In this document: piece by piece, positions 22,095-35,800 of the stretch | Numbering within the stretch: the stretch's first letter is position 1 | How the letters are laid out: the number at the start of each line of letters is the position of its first letter | Source of the DNA: Brasenia schreberi | Taxonomy: Eukaryota; Streptophyta; Magnoliopsida; Nymphaeales; Cabombaceae | Direction: 5' to 3' | Assembly (NCBI GenBank): GCA_036023115.1 | Contig: JAYKKT010000061.1 | Location: 15,433,501-15,497,500 of the forward strand | DNA: 64,000 nt | Notes under the pieces: generated by a model | Databases searched by the model: none | Seen by the model: the letters and a program-made list of their open reading frames with translations, nothing else | What the model was told of the DNA's origin: nothing | Position numbers and translations under genes: made by a program

Positions 22095-22954
22095 TTTTAT
22101 TCGATTTCTTTTCTAAAATTCTCTATTTTTCCATGGACTCCATTGCCTCTAAAGTCTGCTTCGATGGAAGTGTGTGGGGATGGGTGGTGATTTACAGTAT
22201 CTAATGGGGAGGGAGGAGAGAGAATCAAAATCTTAGACGTGGCGGATTTCTAGCGGCTAAAGAAGGAGCGCTGTTATCTTTGTGGCTGCCTATGGCTAAG
22301 CTTGAGAAAGACGTGGGTCCCATTTGCACCTTGGGCGTAGAACATAGGTTCTATGTATGAAATCAGGCCCTAATCTCATACGTATTGAAGAGAAGAAAGA
22401 AGCAAGGGGAAGTGAAGCAGTGAAAAGGGATGGAGCGAAAACATAGGTTCTACGCCTTGTGGCAAGAGTCAAGTTAACTTGCAATTAATGATTTGTGTGA
22501 CCCCGCATAATAATAAATTAATTTGGTAAAGATATGTGGAAGATGTAGATATAGGAATAACTTTTATGACATATGTAGGAAAGTATCCTACTTAATTTAC
22601 CATATTATTATTTTTTTATTAAAGATAGAGCTTCTTCAACCCAAAACTACCCCAACCAGCCCGACCCTTATTTTGGAAAACCCAGCACGCCCAAGATACT
22701 ATTTGTTCTTGGACATCTCTCGCTGTCTTGCACGTTTTATAATGCCTTGTTTGCCTCCTTTCTTCCTCTCTTTTATTGCTACATGCTAATCCTTTTAATC
22801 ATGGGAAAAAAGAAGATTAGGGGGGAACAAGCAACCGTCGGTTGCAACACAGGAGATCACCTATCCTAGTATTATTTCCACTTACATACTCTTCACTTGA
22901 AGAGTTCTGATGAGATCGTATGTAGACATATTTGAAACGTCTCACCCCTTAAGG

Positions 22955-23055
22955 TTTGACAAAGTTTTATGTTGGTTGTCAGCCACCTATCGCGATCCTC
23001 CTCATTTTTTCGAGCGTAAAACCGGTTACAAAGGGTAATCCCGTATATGAGTGAA
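22955..23055 (-). mobile_element. Fragment of the RTE leader sequence
   Basis: 'caaagttttatgttggttgtcag' and 'gcgatcctcctcatttt' followed by 'gggtaatcccgtatatgag' align in order with the inverted leader at 59465-59575 (gaagttttacgctggccatc…aaccctcctccttt…ggtgatcccttacatgggatgag). Strongly diverged. Confidence 0.5.
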
Positions 23056-23479
23056 ATAAAAGGTAATGAAAGATATTATATGCATTTTAGCCGAGACCAG
23101 TACCTGTACTTATCAATTTATCGATTATTCTAACCTTTGTGATGGGTGCGGGTTTGAAACTGTTAACCCGACCAAGATTTTGGCAGAGATAATGGAAACC
23201 CTAGGATGGGCAAGGCACAGTGAAGCAGGTTAATGTGAGGTTGATCTGGGTGAGGTGCAAACCTGCCTCATTGCCATATCTGTAACGTCAACAAAGGATA
23301 CATTGAATCAAAATTTCATATTATTAATGAACACGTGGGCCTTTCATCAATGCCTTCACATGCGAATTTCTATTAACACAACCTTCTCCAAAAAAACTTA
23401 ACCACTAATAAGAATTATGTATAAAAGTTTAATGACTTCGTGAATTATATAACTTAGCCAAGCACATTTTTTCACATGC

Positions 23480-23563
23480 ACCCTCTCGGAGTCGAACTTC
23501 CCACTAGCAGCAATGGCGCTAGGGCGCCCTGCCGTTTTGCAGCTGAGCTAACGCTCTCAGGTG
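23480..23563 (-). mobile_element. tRNA-derived SINE head or tRNA pseudogene
   Basis: On the minus strand 'gttagctcagctg' fits a pol III A box and 'agttcgactcc' fits a B box, about 41 nt apart. I could not make a convincing acceptor stem, so it is not called as a tRNA. A SINE head or a decayed tRNA copy fits better. Confidence 0.45.
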
Positions 23564-24355
23564 CGTTGGAAAAGCACCTTTAATTCTAGGGTTCTCGTGA
23601 CATTAGGTGCATATTGCTATCGGAAAGACCAAATTTTGAAAAGATCCGGCAAAGCTTTGAACTTCCTCCTTTGTGCTAACCTATTCAATGAGAAATCTGT
23701 TCTAGACTTCTTATTGTAAAACCTAGTCGTAATTTTTCAATAAAGATCAATTGCGAGAATAAAACATGTTGATCATTTTTAACAAATCATTTGTAAATAG
23801 CAAGAATATCAACTAAAACTCTCTCTCTCTAGGCTATTAGTCCGATCAAAGGGTGTTCAAGGAACGGCTGAGACCGAACCAAACCGTCAGAACTCAACCA
23901 AACTGGCGGTTTGGTTCTGCTCTATATGTTAGTTTGGTTTGGTTTGGTTTCGTGCTACCAGAGGGGGAAAGTGGCGGTTCGGCTCACCATTGTTGGAACC
24001 AAACCGTGAGAAGAGAATCAAATCATTACATGCATTAATACACACATATATATGATAATGTTATATAAAGTTTAGATGCTTATGTAATAAGTTTATAAGT
24101 TTACATATATGAGTTTTATAACCTTATATACATATTAAATTGGGACCGTAGATCCAAACAGGAGTCTGGTTGGTGTATTTTACCCAAACCCTAAAATGAA
24201 TAGAGTCATGATTGAAAACCAAACCAAATAAGAATCAACATTTTGATTCGATTCAGTTCTAATCATGCTACAATTTGGTTTGATTCTGTAAAACCTAAGA
24301 ATAGTCACAAACAACGTAAGATGTTGATAGCTTAGCACACTTGCACGCACACACC

Positions 24356-24356
<1 letters not shown>

Positions 24357-24394
<38 letters not shown>
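24357..24394. repeat. (TA)n(TG)n compound microsatellite
   Basis: TA run to 24370 followed by TG run to 24394. Confidence 0.9.
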
Positions 24395-27199
24395 CACGTA
24401 CAAGATGGGCCCACACTGAATCCTCATCAGTGCTTGGTGACCGTTCATCTCCTCACGAATAGGAACCTACCACGTCACCTCTACAAGATCACTTGTGGAG
24501 CTCCACCACCCACTCATTCCATTGGGAGCCTCAAGTTGGCCCCTCTCTTTCATGAGCGCAAACAATGGTCTCTCTCTCTCTCACACACACACGCACACGT
24601 TGAGCTTGACGTCTCCGTCTAGTGCTGATCGAAAAGTGGATGCTAACCAAGTACAGCAGTGCTCAGACTGGATCAGGTTGTGTCTGATGCAGATCTGATT
24701 TTGATGTTTCTCTATTTTGGTACTTGGGGACTTATATAATCCTAACCAAAACTACTATTGTTCTGTATGGTTGTCTCAGTTTCTGAATGATTTTCAACAA
24801 TGAAATAATCCAAAAAAAAGGGTATCGGTTTAACAACTTTAGATGTTCATGGTTGGAAACTTCTTTTGACTGGTAAACCAGTGGTGAACCCACTTTAGGA
24901 TGGGGTGAGGCATGTGTCTCACCTAAAATGTGAGAGAAGTTCATGGGTTTGACATTGTATAGAGTAAAATACAAGTGTTTCATAGATGTGAGCCATTAGT
25001 GTGTCTCACCCAAAAAAAATCTAGGGTCCGCTACTACCTTCGAGAATGGTTGGTTTAGTAACACTTTTGAAATTAACACTTGAACTCCATATTAGGTCTC
25101 TCAACAGAAGGCTTGCTCAAATAAGTAGCATTTTATAATATTTTTCATTGTCAAAATTAATTTCTTACCACTTGCTTTCTCATTTAAGCAAAAAGAAAAA
25201 AAAAAGAAATAGGTTCCTTTGTAGTAATATAACTCCTCTCTTTTTTTAATAAGGATTCACCCATCCTGAACCGATCGACATCCGTTTCTAACTTAGAACC
25301 ATCCAAGTTATGGTCTGATGAGAATCTTAGTTTGGTGAATGATGGGTTAGATATGTCCGGTTCCAGTTAGCCCTGAACCATAAGTGAACTGGCTTGGAGC
25401 CGGTTCTGGTTCCGAAAGGTTTCGGTTTGAGTTTGGAACTGATAATTCTATTAAAAGTGTTAAAAAATATAAGGAATTTTCTTTTAAATATAAAAGGTGA
25501 AACCGAACTGGTTGGTCTCTGAATCCCTGTTCAGGTTTCTCCAGTTCCAGGTTCAGCCAATTCCTGACCCGATTTGATTTCAGTTAGAACCCGCCGTACC
25601 AGTAAAGAACCTGCAATGTCTATGATTTATGCCATAGCTTAAATAGGTAAAAGACTATTGAAAAAGTCATCGGTTCGCATCAAAGGCACCTAATTCCAGG
25701 TATTAAGACCCAAAAAGACTGGTCCCCTTTTAACCAATACTGCGAACCAACTTGCTGGATCCTCCTTTGCTGGTGCAACATTATCAAGTTAGGTTTCGCA
25801 TAAGCAACTCACGCGCACACAATCAAGTGCAACCTAACTTCAAGAATACATCTACATATTTTTTTTATTCAGAATATCCTTATATATAATTAGGAACCCT
25901 AAGATCCTCTGAAATCACGTATTCCCAAATTATGACCATCCAATCAACAGCAATCAATTGTTAATATTAATGAAGAAAAAAGCAAAAGTTGTTTTGTTCT
26001 ATGATAATACGAAAGCACTTATTTCTTTTCTAAATCAATTTCAACTATTAATCTCCCTTGATCATATAGTCATAATATGAAGAGGCTGATTCACACTGAG
26101 CGAGCCTAGCCACTGCAGCAACCAGCCATGTCTAGGTCTGGGTAAATATCAGGCAATATCTTTTAATGCATTATGATAGTGGCATATATCTTATGATTTT
26201 TGTCCATTTATCGGCTCAATTTGCATCTGACGATATTATTCAATATCCTTGTTTTTTAATTTTTTTTTCAGCAAGCAGCAGCCTTTTAAAATTAACTTTT
26301 CCTCATTAAATAAAGAAAAATAACTATATTGTATGATACATTATGATATATATCATTAGATGAAATAACTTTTGAGGATTTATTTATGAGCACGGCATGT
26401 GATAGCTATAATAGAAAGATGATTTATATGATGTTGATAGGTCATGACCAATGGATGTGTACATGCATCACCTGGACCAAAAGCTCATGGTCACAGGAGC
26501 TGTGTGATCTACTGAGGACCACTAGGACTTGAAGAACTTGCATACGCATGAGATCATGTCAGCTTGATAGGATTACACTGAGAAATCTTTGGGGGGGTAA
26601 TTTTTAAATTATCTCCGTGGTTTATTTATTTATGCTTTGTAAAATGGGGAGGGAGAAGTCAGATGCACGATCTGGTTTATCGAACTTATGACCTTAAACT
26701 TGTAACTCGACTCCTTGACCAGAGAATTCCCAAATCTATTCAGTTTGTAATGGTATCCTTTTGCATGCTTGAAGTTGAAACGGTTAAATATAGATCTAAC
26801 TTTACAGCGAGAAATTTAATTAAACTATCTAAGTTGGGGCCGGAAGGATCATTCCCTGGACTAGTTCCAAACATTTGTATAATTTGTATGTCATTTTTTA
26901 ATACAATCTAGTTGCTAGGGGTATGTCTAACCCTACTTGCCTTTAAAAAAAAAGAGAAAAGAGGACTTGTAGAGAACGAGTGAAGCACACATTTGACAGC
27001 ACCCTAGGCCCTTTTTGATATAGGAAAAGAGGATCTGCCCCACCTCTTACATATTCACATATTGTTTTTCGGTGACATAAGTATAATTTAAAATTTTTAA
27101 GAGTTTTTAAAAATATACTAAGATCAACATTATTATGCTCATGCTTTTTGAAAAGCAATGATCACGTATGAGTAGGTGTTAGTGGCGAACAGATCCAAT

Positions 27200-27200
27200 C

Positions 27201-27234
<34 letters not shown>
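27200..27234. repeat. (AT)n(AG)n microsatellite
   Basis: About 20 bp AT followed by 16 bp AG. Confidence 0.88.
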
Positions 27235-27235
<1 letters not shown>

Positions 27236-27360
27236 ATAGGAGTTGCTAGACAACTTCCCATGGTAAACATTACTTGAGTTTCCTCACTATTCGTGCAACT
27301 CATTGGATAGTGATGATCAAAAGTACTCATCCTGAGAGCATTTAATGCACTCATGTGTAT

Positions 27361-27592
27361 TTGGATAACTCGATTTGCATCATTTGTTCGATCACATTAA
27401 CGACATAGATCACCTAGTAGAGTGTGCTTTAAGATTGTGTCAAGCATCTCCGTTTCTCTTTTTTTTCTCTCTTTATATATATCTTGGATAACTCGATTTG
27501 CATCATTTGTTCGATCACATTAACGACATAGATCACCTAGTAGAGTGTGCTTTAAGATTGTGTTGAGCATCTCCGTTTCTTTTTTTTTCTCT

Positions 27593-27606
<14 letters not shown>
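27361..27606 (+). repeat. Tandem duplication, 2 x 123 bp
   Basis: 'ttggataactcgatttgcat' starts at 27361 and again at 27484. The units are nearly identical (difference such as gtgtcaagc/gtgttgagc) and each ends in CTCTCTTTATATAT. The second runs into (AT)n to 27633. Confidence 0.92.
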
Positions 27607-27637
<31 letters not shown>

Positions 27638-28428
27638 GTGGGTGTTTTTAAGATGTGACACGACTTTCTAGCAGGCTACTAAAATAGTTGGTACTATTCT
27701 TAACTTCAAAGTTCCGATGTGATTGATCTGGTGTATTTATATGCTAGAAAGATCACACCAGTGATTGACAAAGTTTTGCGCACCTCTTCCATGTGTTCAG
27801 TGTTGCCATATTAACTTGTAATGGCAAATACTGTTCTTTCTTTCTTTTTCTTCTTTCATCCATTTTATTTTGACACGGTTCCTTCAGTGGGTGAAGCATC
27901 CGCTTCTTTGATCAATCCGTCCAGGTTTATCAACTCCAGTTGCCAACATTAAGCGGTTAAAACAACCATGTATGTACACTTCGAGCAATCCGATCTTCTG
28001 ATTAAGTGTGACAATTGTGTCCAAGGTGGCTTCATTTCGTGCTCGTGTTAGAAATAGGTGAACCCAAACATGACCTAATATTCCTGGTGTTACTTTGACT
28101 TGATACATAAATTGATGTCCACGTTAGGCATTACATTGCCAGAATTTTCATGTTTCATGTAATTTCTTGTTCATATCAAAACTAGGTTAACCCGAACAAA
28201 TCCGTTTCTTCTTGGGTTTGTCATTGTAAACAATGTCTAATAAATCCAGCCCTACTTCTGAGGAAGACAATTCTGTGTTTCGCCAGTGCCACTAGTTCCT
28301 GTTTTGGGTCGATTTGATTTCATGAAAGGTGAAACCAGAACCAAGCTGAACAGAGTGGGTGACTGTTTCGAGTTCAATTTCACTTGTTCCAGTTCCAGCT
28401 GGTTCCTGACCCAGTTCAGTTCAGTTAC

Positions 28429-28485
28429 AATAACAACAACAACAACTAAGCCTTTTCCCATACTAGTCAGGGTAACCGACCATGT
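28429..28485 (-). mobile_element. RTE LINE 3' tail stub
   Basis: 'caataacaacaacaacaac' then 'taagccttttcccatactag' and 'gaccatg' is the inverted LINE 3' end with its CAA-type tail. Strongly 5'-truncated insertion. Confidence 0.7.
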
Positions 28486-29653
28486 ATATACATCGCAATT
28501 TAGAAAGTCATGAACCAGGACTTTGTTTCTCTCATGTCTCTAAGATCCTAACTGCACCAATGGTTAAAACCAGCGAGAACTATTTAGAGTGGAGCAAGGT
28601 ATGTTTATAGATAGCAGATTCATCCTTCTGCTAAAGCTTTCTGTTGATTTTCCAAATTCCACGTGGAGCCAACGCCCCACTTCGGCTCAATGTTGATCCG
28701 AAACTGCAGACCAGCCGATCTCGCCATTTATGTCAGGGTAAGGTCTTGCAATTTTCTAAGAAGCTCCCAGTTTATGAAATGCATAGTGCTTTTCCTGTTG
28801 ATCAAACCATAAGTTTAAGATGCAATGTTCTGCAATTCACCAGGCACATTAACTGGGGTCTCAAAGCTGCAACACCAATGAATCTCTGATAAAGCAACGA
28901 CTGCTTCGATGAGGAATGGTCCAGTATGTGGAGCAGGGTGGGCCATTTCAGACACGACAAAAACCTTACATGTACACAACCCGAAAAGTGCGTGTTCATA
29001 TCAGCCCAAAGCGAATGAAATTTAGGTAACTTTTAAGTTGACCGGTTTTAACACGAGCACCAAATGAAACACATAATAGCTGGCAATTTCAGAAGATGAA
29101 ATCTTCTCAAAAGCACAACACCAAAGATAAACACAAATTTGACAAATTACAAGGACGAACCGAAATGCAAAAATTGCCACCGCTAATAGAAAGAAAGAGT
29201 CACTCCAACTGGCCACTGTCTTGTGCATTTTACTTTATCACACTTATATATACCACAAGCATACATGTCCTTCCTTTTGAGGGACATGAGTGCCATTTAT
29301 ATTGTAAAAGGGTGCTCGAGAAAATACAAAGGACGCCCTCATTGCAGTCGTGCCACAGCATCCGATCACTATATATAGTGTGTGTGAGAGAGAGAGAGAG
29401 ATCCTTCCAATAAAAACAACAAATATGCTTAAAAAATCAGAACATACACAAAGCTGAACAGAGTAACGCCAGTAGTTTGACTGTGGCATCAGGATTATGA
29501 AAAAATCCATTATATTTTAGAAACTAAAGAATTGAAAGAGCTTATATCATATTACAAAATATAACTGGAATCTAGTGTGTGACAACGAATCAACATGGCT
29601 ACAGTTTATTTCAACTGCTGCCTTTTCTGGAGATCAGCATAAGCGCAATCCTA

Positions 29654-29879
29654 TCAAGGTGAGAACTTTGATATCAACTTATCAACATGAATGATAATAT
29701 CATTGATCCATGGACGCATCGCCACCTGAGGTTGAAGCATCCACACCACAAACTGATGCAATTGATCTGGATAAGGAGGTTTAGGCCCAGCAGGCCATTT
29801 TACTTGCCCGTTCATTATAGCCAACTGCAGGCTGCCCCCAGATTCACCTAGCGCAAACTCAAAAGGAGACTCACCATAC
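29654..29879 (-). CDS. Kinase exon 6 and stop
   Basis: Acceptor ttttaag, then G completing Met264, [15 protein letters not shown] onward to LISKFSP and TGA at 29656-29654. Confidence 0.92.
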
Positions 29880-32800
29880 CTTAAAATGTCGAAAGAAGAA
29901 CCAACGCAATTAGCATGTCCATTTCTTGTTAGAACAACCATAACAAGGCACCATAGAAAGAGACAATCATAGCCTGCAATGTGTCTAATCAACCAACAAT
30001 CATAAGTCAACCCTATTCAATGACCAATGGAGAAAATGCCGATATAGCATGCTATAGTAAATGAGCAATACAATGACATTATCTACCAGAAGATGATTGT
30101 GTTCTAAAGGACCCTGACAAGACGGGTATTCATTCTACAAAAAAACTATCCAATGCATACTTTTCTATAATAATATAACAAGATGCAGCATGAGCTACCT
30201 GTAGTGCCACTTTACACAGATAATTCTATACCCACTCAAATGAGTCAGATGGTATATTTAGGAATTAAGAGAGTACATGGCCACTTTTAGTTTCATCTGA
30301 ATATGTGTTAAAAGCTAGAATTACCAGTACATTAAGAATCTACTGAAAGAAATAAATACAAGTCACAGTAACATAAAGTCATTGTCCAAAATACTTAACG
30401 AAGGATACAATTCTCACATGATGGCATAAAGGGTGCATCCAAGGGACCAAATATCTGTTCTCTCATCAATGTCCACATGGCTTGGGCAGTCCCATAACTC
30501 TGGAGCTCTATATGGTGCAGAACAGTGTTCAGCTGCCCATTCCTAAAGTCAGCAAAACAAAAATATATTAGAGTGAAGTACATGGGACTTCCAATAAGTG
30601 CAATTATTTTTCCAATGCAAGAAACTCATTACAAAAAGGATACACAAACCTTCGTATGTAATGTCAAAAAAACACTAAAGTAACTGTAACAGCAAAGCCT
30701 AGAAGATCCATGGATCCGCTGCTGTGCTGCAGCCATGGGACCACCTATCATGTACAGAGCTTTGTTTACTTTCAATATCCTAATTCCTATATAGCGCATC
30801 ACATCTTTTCTTCCTTGTTGAATGATGCCATGTTATTCGTTGAGCTGTTACAAAAGCTGTATAATCTATCTGACATCTTGGTTTAGAAATAAGACATCAA
30901 TAAACAGCAGACCATGATAAATTATCACTGAAAAAATGTGGTATAGTACGAGGAACACAAATACCATGAACAATAGAAAAGCTCCTAAGAAATATAAAGA
31001 GAGTAACCTGTAGCCTATTGTATCAGAACAAAAGGAAGGACTTCAAGACTAACTTGATTATTCCAATGAGGAAAAAGAAAATCATAGATAAACTAGTAAA
31101 GAGAAAAGAAAGAAAGTACCATTGACAACAACAAATGAAAAAGGCCATAAATCTGAAGAGGAAATGTGAAGAAGGTGAAGACTATTTTTTCACCTTCCAC
31201 GGAATCCAATCTATGACTAATAATATGTTCATGGTTTTAACAGAAAGTGGCTGGACCAACTCTAATCATCACAATGGGTTGATGCTTTTTTTGGGTAATA
31301 CAGGTATATGCCGCTGATGTCCAGTTATTGAGTTAAATAATACTATATCATGTTAAACATACCCATTGGCAAGCATGCATCCACATGGAGTCTTTAAAGT
31401 TTCTTAAGTCCAAACATGGTCTAAAAAGTCAACAACGAGCCAATCATCACTTAAATCTATGAAATAAAGTGACACTAAGTAGGAATGTTGGAGCGAGAGT
31501 TAGCGACCAAATGACACTACGGATCATCTATGACAACACTGTTGAACTTGTTCTTCAAATTGTCAAGGTAAGGCTAGTGTTGATAAATGTCATTGTAAGA
31601 TCACACAATATATCTATCAGCCAACAGAAATTGAGACGTTTAGCAAATAGCAAACTGATGGATAAGCTTCTCTGTTTCTCCAGTTTAACAGATGACACCA
31701 CTAACTCCAAATAATTGGAATGCAGAGTAGTGCAACGCACTTTAGTTTGGCCATCACGTGCACCTATCTAAAGAAAAACCGTGTACATTTACATCTACTG
31801 TTTCAGCACACAACGAAAGAATGACGGTATTCCTGTTTCACAAGGAAGCCTTTTCTTGTATGTCTTGTGTTTTCTTGTCAGCAGGCAATATTCTCTATTC
31901 AAGCCAAACCTACAAAATCAAACCCACTTATAACTGTCATGATATAGCTAATCTTGTGAAATATCGTCCCCTTTTCTCTTACAGATTGAAAGCAAAGAAT
32001 ATGCTATTAACTTAAAAGAATGATCCACTCAATAAGAGAATTTTACTTTGTACATTAGAGATGCAAAAGGATCATCCTTTTATTTGACAATTGTGGAGCT
32101 CCAAGAAAGATCAGAAACATCTGAAAGTACCATATCAATAACCCTAAAAGAATTCACTATGGTCGGGCAATCAACTCAGATGATGGATTGTGAAGCCATC
32201 TCAACTTTGGGAAGTTCTAAGATACAAAAAGTTGAGAGTTGTAGCCAAAGGAACAAAAATGCTCCACGGAAGAGCCCCATTGAGGACTGTATTTGACATG
32301 TGAGGCCAAATCACTAAATAAAGCTTGTTGCATCAAAAAAATTCAGAACATTAATATGTTGTTCGATAAATTAATGTAATTAGTCACAATGTTATTGGCT
32401 TTTCTGCACTCCTTTGACATTAGAGATGCAAAAGGATTGCCCTTTAGTTGACAATAATGAACATTCAAGAATGATGAGCAAAATATAGAAAGTAATGTGT
32501 TAACAACCTCTACAAAATTAGTTTTAAGGTTGGAAAAGCAACTCAGATGATGAATTTAGAAAGCCATGTCAACTGTAAATAAGTGTTGATGATCGAAGGT
32601 TGATGCTCACGATGCAACTTCGATAAATCGCCAAGATTCCAAAGCCACCATGTATGGATGCCAAACTTCAAATATAGCAATCAAGAGAGCGGAAGCAAAC
32701 CAAACACAAGCCAAAAGCTGTACGATGATAGCATAATTTTATTGATGATGGAGTGAGGTATTTATAGGGGAAATGACACAAGGTGTTTGTAGAAAGACTA

Positions 32801-35800
32801 AAGAAAACAAAAGAAAACAGAACACCCCCCCCTCAAGTTGGTGAATGGATATCTATCATTCCCAACTTGCTAGTAAGATCTTGAAAGTGCTCGTGGGTAG
32901 TCCTCAATTAATACATCTGTCCAACCCAAGTCCTTCGAAGGAACGTATGTCAGACTATGAGCCCACTATCCAATTACCTCGATAAAGCGCCGGCCTATCT
33001 CAATGTGCTTTGTTCGTTCATGTTGAATCTGAGTTGTGAGCAATGTTAATGAATAGAACTTTGTTGTCACAATACATAGCTTTCATGGGATGCAGAGAAA
33101 GACTTTATTCCCGTGTCATCTTAGTAACGATCTTCACCAAACAATCCACTTTGGTAGTAGGAATGCCATAGCACGATGATCCCGCTTCAGTTAACTCGAT
33201 TGACACAATAGATTGTTTCTTACTTCTTCCAAGAAATTACTAGATTTCCCCCACCAAAAACATACACAACCCGATATTGACTCCTCTTTGATCTGTGGGA
33301 CCGAACGCCATGATCGTTAGCATCCGTGTACACTTGACTCTATGGATAGAGTTTGATGGAAATAAATAGAGTCCTCTATGAAACGTGGTTACCTCGAAGA
33401 TATCGCATGAAATACTGAAGAATAAGGCGATGCCCAATGGTCTGTAGTAGGAGAAGCTCGGATCATGCATGAATTGGCTAACAATATAAACAACATATAC
33501 TATATTTGGATGAGTATGTAAGGTATATCGAGTTTTCCCAACAAGCCTACTATATAAATTAGAGATCTATCAAAGGTCGGGACCATCGGAAGAAAGAAAA
33601 CTTTGCATTTTATGACCTCTGAGGAGTGTCTACCGGTCTTATTATCTTAGTCTGAAGCTGGCTCTTTGAGAATATCTTGCTACGCAACATATTTCGATCT
33701 TTGAGAAAGAAGATAACTTGCGGGCGAGTAGGCAAATGCCTCAATACCCAAAGAAGTCGTTTAGCCTTCCAAGATCGCTTCATTTTGAAGCGTCAGCCTA
33801 ACTAATTTCCAAAGCTTGAAAGTACCATGAATAGGTCATCACCTTATAGTGAGTAACATGTCATCAACATACACAAGTAAAACTATGAGTTTACCTTTCG
33901 TGTGAGTGCACTTTAAAAAGAGTAGAATTATGATCTACTTGAAGCAAATCTAAGGAAGGGACACTATGTAAAATTTCTGAACCTTCCAAACCAAGCACGG
34001 GTGACTGCTTGAGACCATATAATGCCTTCTTTAACTCTGCAGGCTTGTTCCTGCACCATTCAAGGAATCATAAAACACGGGAGAGGAATTTTCATATAAA
34101 CTTCTTCTTGAAGATCTCCATGTTCATGAGAGAAAGGCATTTTTAACATAAAAAAAGAAATTTCAAATTTTTTTTTGAAGGTTTCTGCTTTCTGGCCTCT
34201 CTTCACTTCTCTCTTCGCCCCTCTTCACAAACACCGAATCTGTGAATCTGCTCGAATAACATGATCTTGCTTTCTATGGTATCGACTATTGAGCACTATC
34301 CTATATGCTCGATATTTGTTCGGATTTGGAATCCAACATCTTGAACCTGGTTCGTGGCAAACCTTGTTGAGTATTTACTAGGTAGGGTTGCACCAATCTG
34401 AGCACGGCAAGTGACTCAAGCAGATTCACAGATTTGGGTCACGGCATGCCCATAAGGTGTCGCATTGACCAACTTTGGTTTCTTCGATGAGAAATCAAGC
34501 TTTGGAGTAGGGCTGATAATTAAAAAAAACAATCTTGTTAAATATCACTATGTTCATTATATAGTTATGAGAAAGAAAATATCATCTCGTATATGTTAAC
34601 TCATGATATATTGGTAGATACAAATATGGATTTAAAATATATTTAAAAGATAATTGTTGTGCAGGTAAAAAACCTGATAAAAAACATAATTTGAAAAACC
34701 CCACAAGTCATAATTTGAAAAACCTATTTCTCGCCCGATCATCGTTTTAGAAATCCGACACAGAGAGGAAGAGAGAGATCATTTCGTCTTTCTACAACGA
34801 GCAATGCAACACGGATGATGATTGTGTCTAGGGGTTTTGTCATTGAAGAACCAACGTCCAAATCTAGGGCACTGAATAACGTGTCAAGAACATATGAAGG
34901 ATTCATCATGGAGAGGCAATCGAAAAACACAAACACAAAGGCATCAGAGTTCCCCTCTTCTGCTGCTGCCCGATTAACCAAAAAAAAATTGATTTTTTTG
35001 GGGGGGGGCGTACGCTCCATATCACACGATACGGACCCGTATCGCACGATATGGTGCGATACTCATCGTTTTACGATACAAGATAGTGTATCATCGTACC
35101 ATATCATATGATACGGTGCGATACGAATAACACTCATATATTCCATTTCCTAATGGCACTAAGAGTTATGAGAATTCTAATTGTGGTCATCCTAGGAGCA
35201 TCACTATTCTCAAGAGAATTATCATGATGATCTACTGAGTCACAATCATCGTCTTCTTCTAGATCAAAGAAATCTTGAGATATATAAGATTCAGAATTTT
35301 CTAAGGATTTAGACTTATAGTAGGCTATCATTCTAAAAAAAAATTACATCCTCAGAAACATATAATTTGTCTTCAATGGGATCAAAGCACCTATAACTCT
35401 TCTTGTCTATGCCATAACCAAGAAATACACATTCAATAGCCCTAGGAGACATTTTATCATTTTTATCTGTATACACAAGACATCTACATCCAAAAACTCT
35501 TAGTCTTTCATAATATAGGGAAATATTATATAATTTTTCAAAAGGTGAAATATTTTCAAGATTGGATGAAGGCATTCTATTTATAAGATAAACTGCAGTA
35601 AGTGTAGCTTCTGCCCATAAAAACTTGGGAACTTTACTAACAATCAACATAGTTCGACATGTTTCTATAATATGTCTATGTTTTCTTTCAGCTAAGCCAT
35701 TTTGTTGAGGGGTTTTAGTACATGACTTTTGATGAAAAATTCCATTTGATTCAATAAATTTTTCAAATTCATTTGATATATATTCTCCTCCTGAATTCGA

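Larger units (their letters stand above)
22250..24340. other. Intergenic DNA upstream of COL
   Basis: No gene recognised. It holds a decayed LINE-leader fragment (22955-23055), a tRNA-like SINE head (23480-23563) and a 'gaaccaaaccg / cggtttggttc' rich block (23865-24020). Confidence 0.5.
24395..29653. other. Intergenic DNA between COL and the kinase gene
   Basis: No host gene recognised. It contains scattered 'gaaccggttcc'-like blocks (25330-25620, 28280-28430), microsatellites, a 123-bp tandem duplication (27361-27606), and a LINE tail stub (28429-28485). The right end should include the 3' UTR of the kinase gene. Confidence 0.5.

Noticed and set aside
21405..22204. Several + strand ORFs opposite COL exon 1
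   Set aside because: Shadows of the minus-strand COL coding sequence and of the CT microsatellites.
23480..23563. Functional tRNA gene
   Set aside because: A and B boxes fit but the acceptor stem does not pair and no discrete anticodon arm is convincing.
23865..24020. Possible hairpin RNA from gaaccaaaccg / cggtttggttc words
   Set aside because: Similar low-complexity blocks occur at 25.3, 28.3 and 63.4 kb; no extended stem was found.
30395..30583. 62-codon minus ORF across kinase exon 5
   Set aside because: Wrong frame; the exon reads correctly in another frame with splice sites on both sides.
34815..35111. 98-codon + strand ORF inside Copia-3
   Set aside because: Lies over the palindromic hAT end and has an equally long antisense ORF; no domain.
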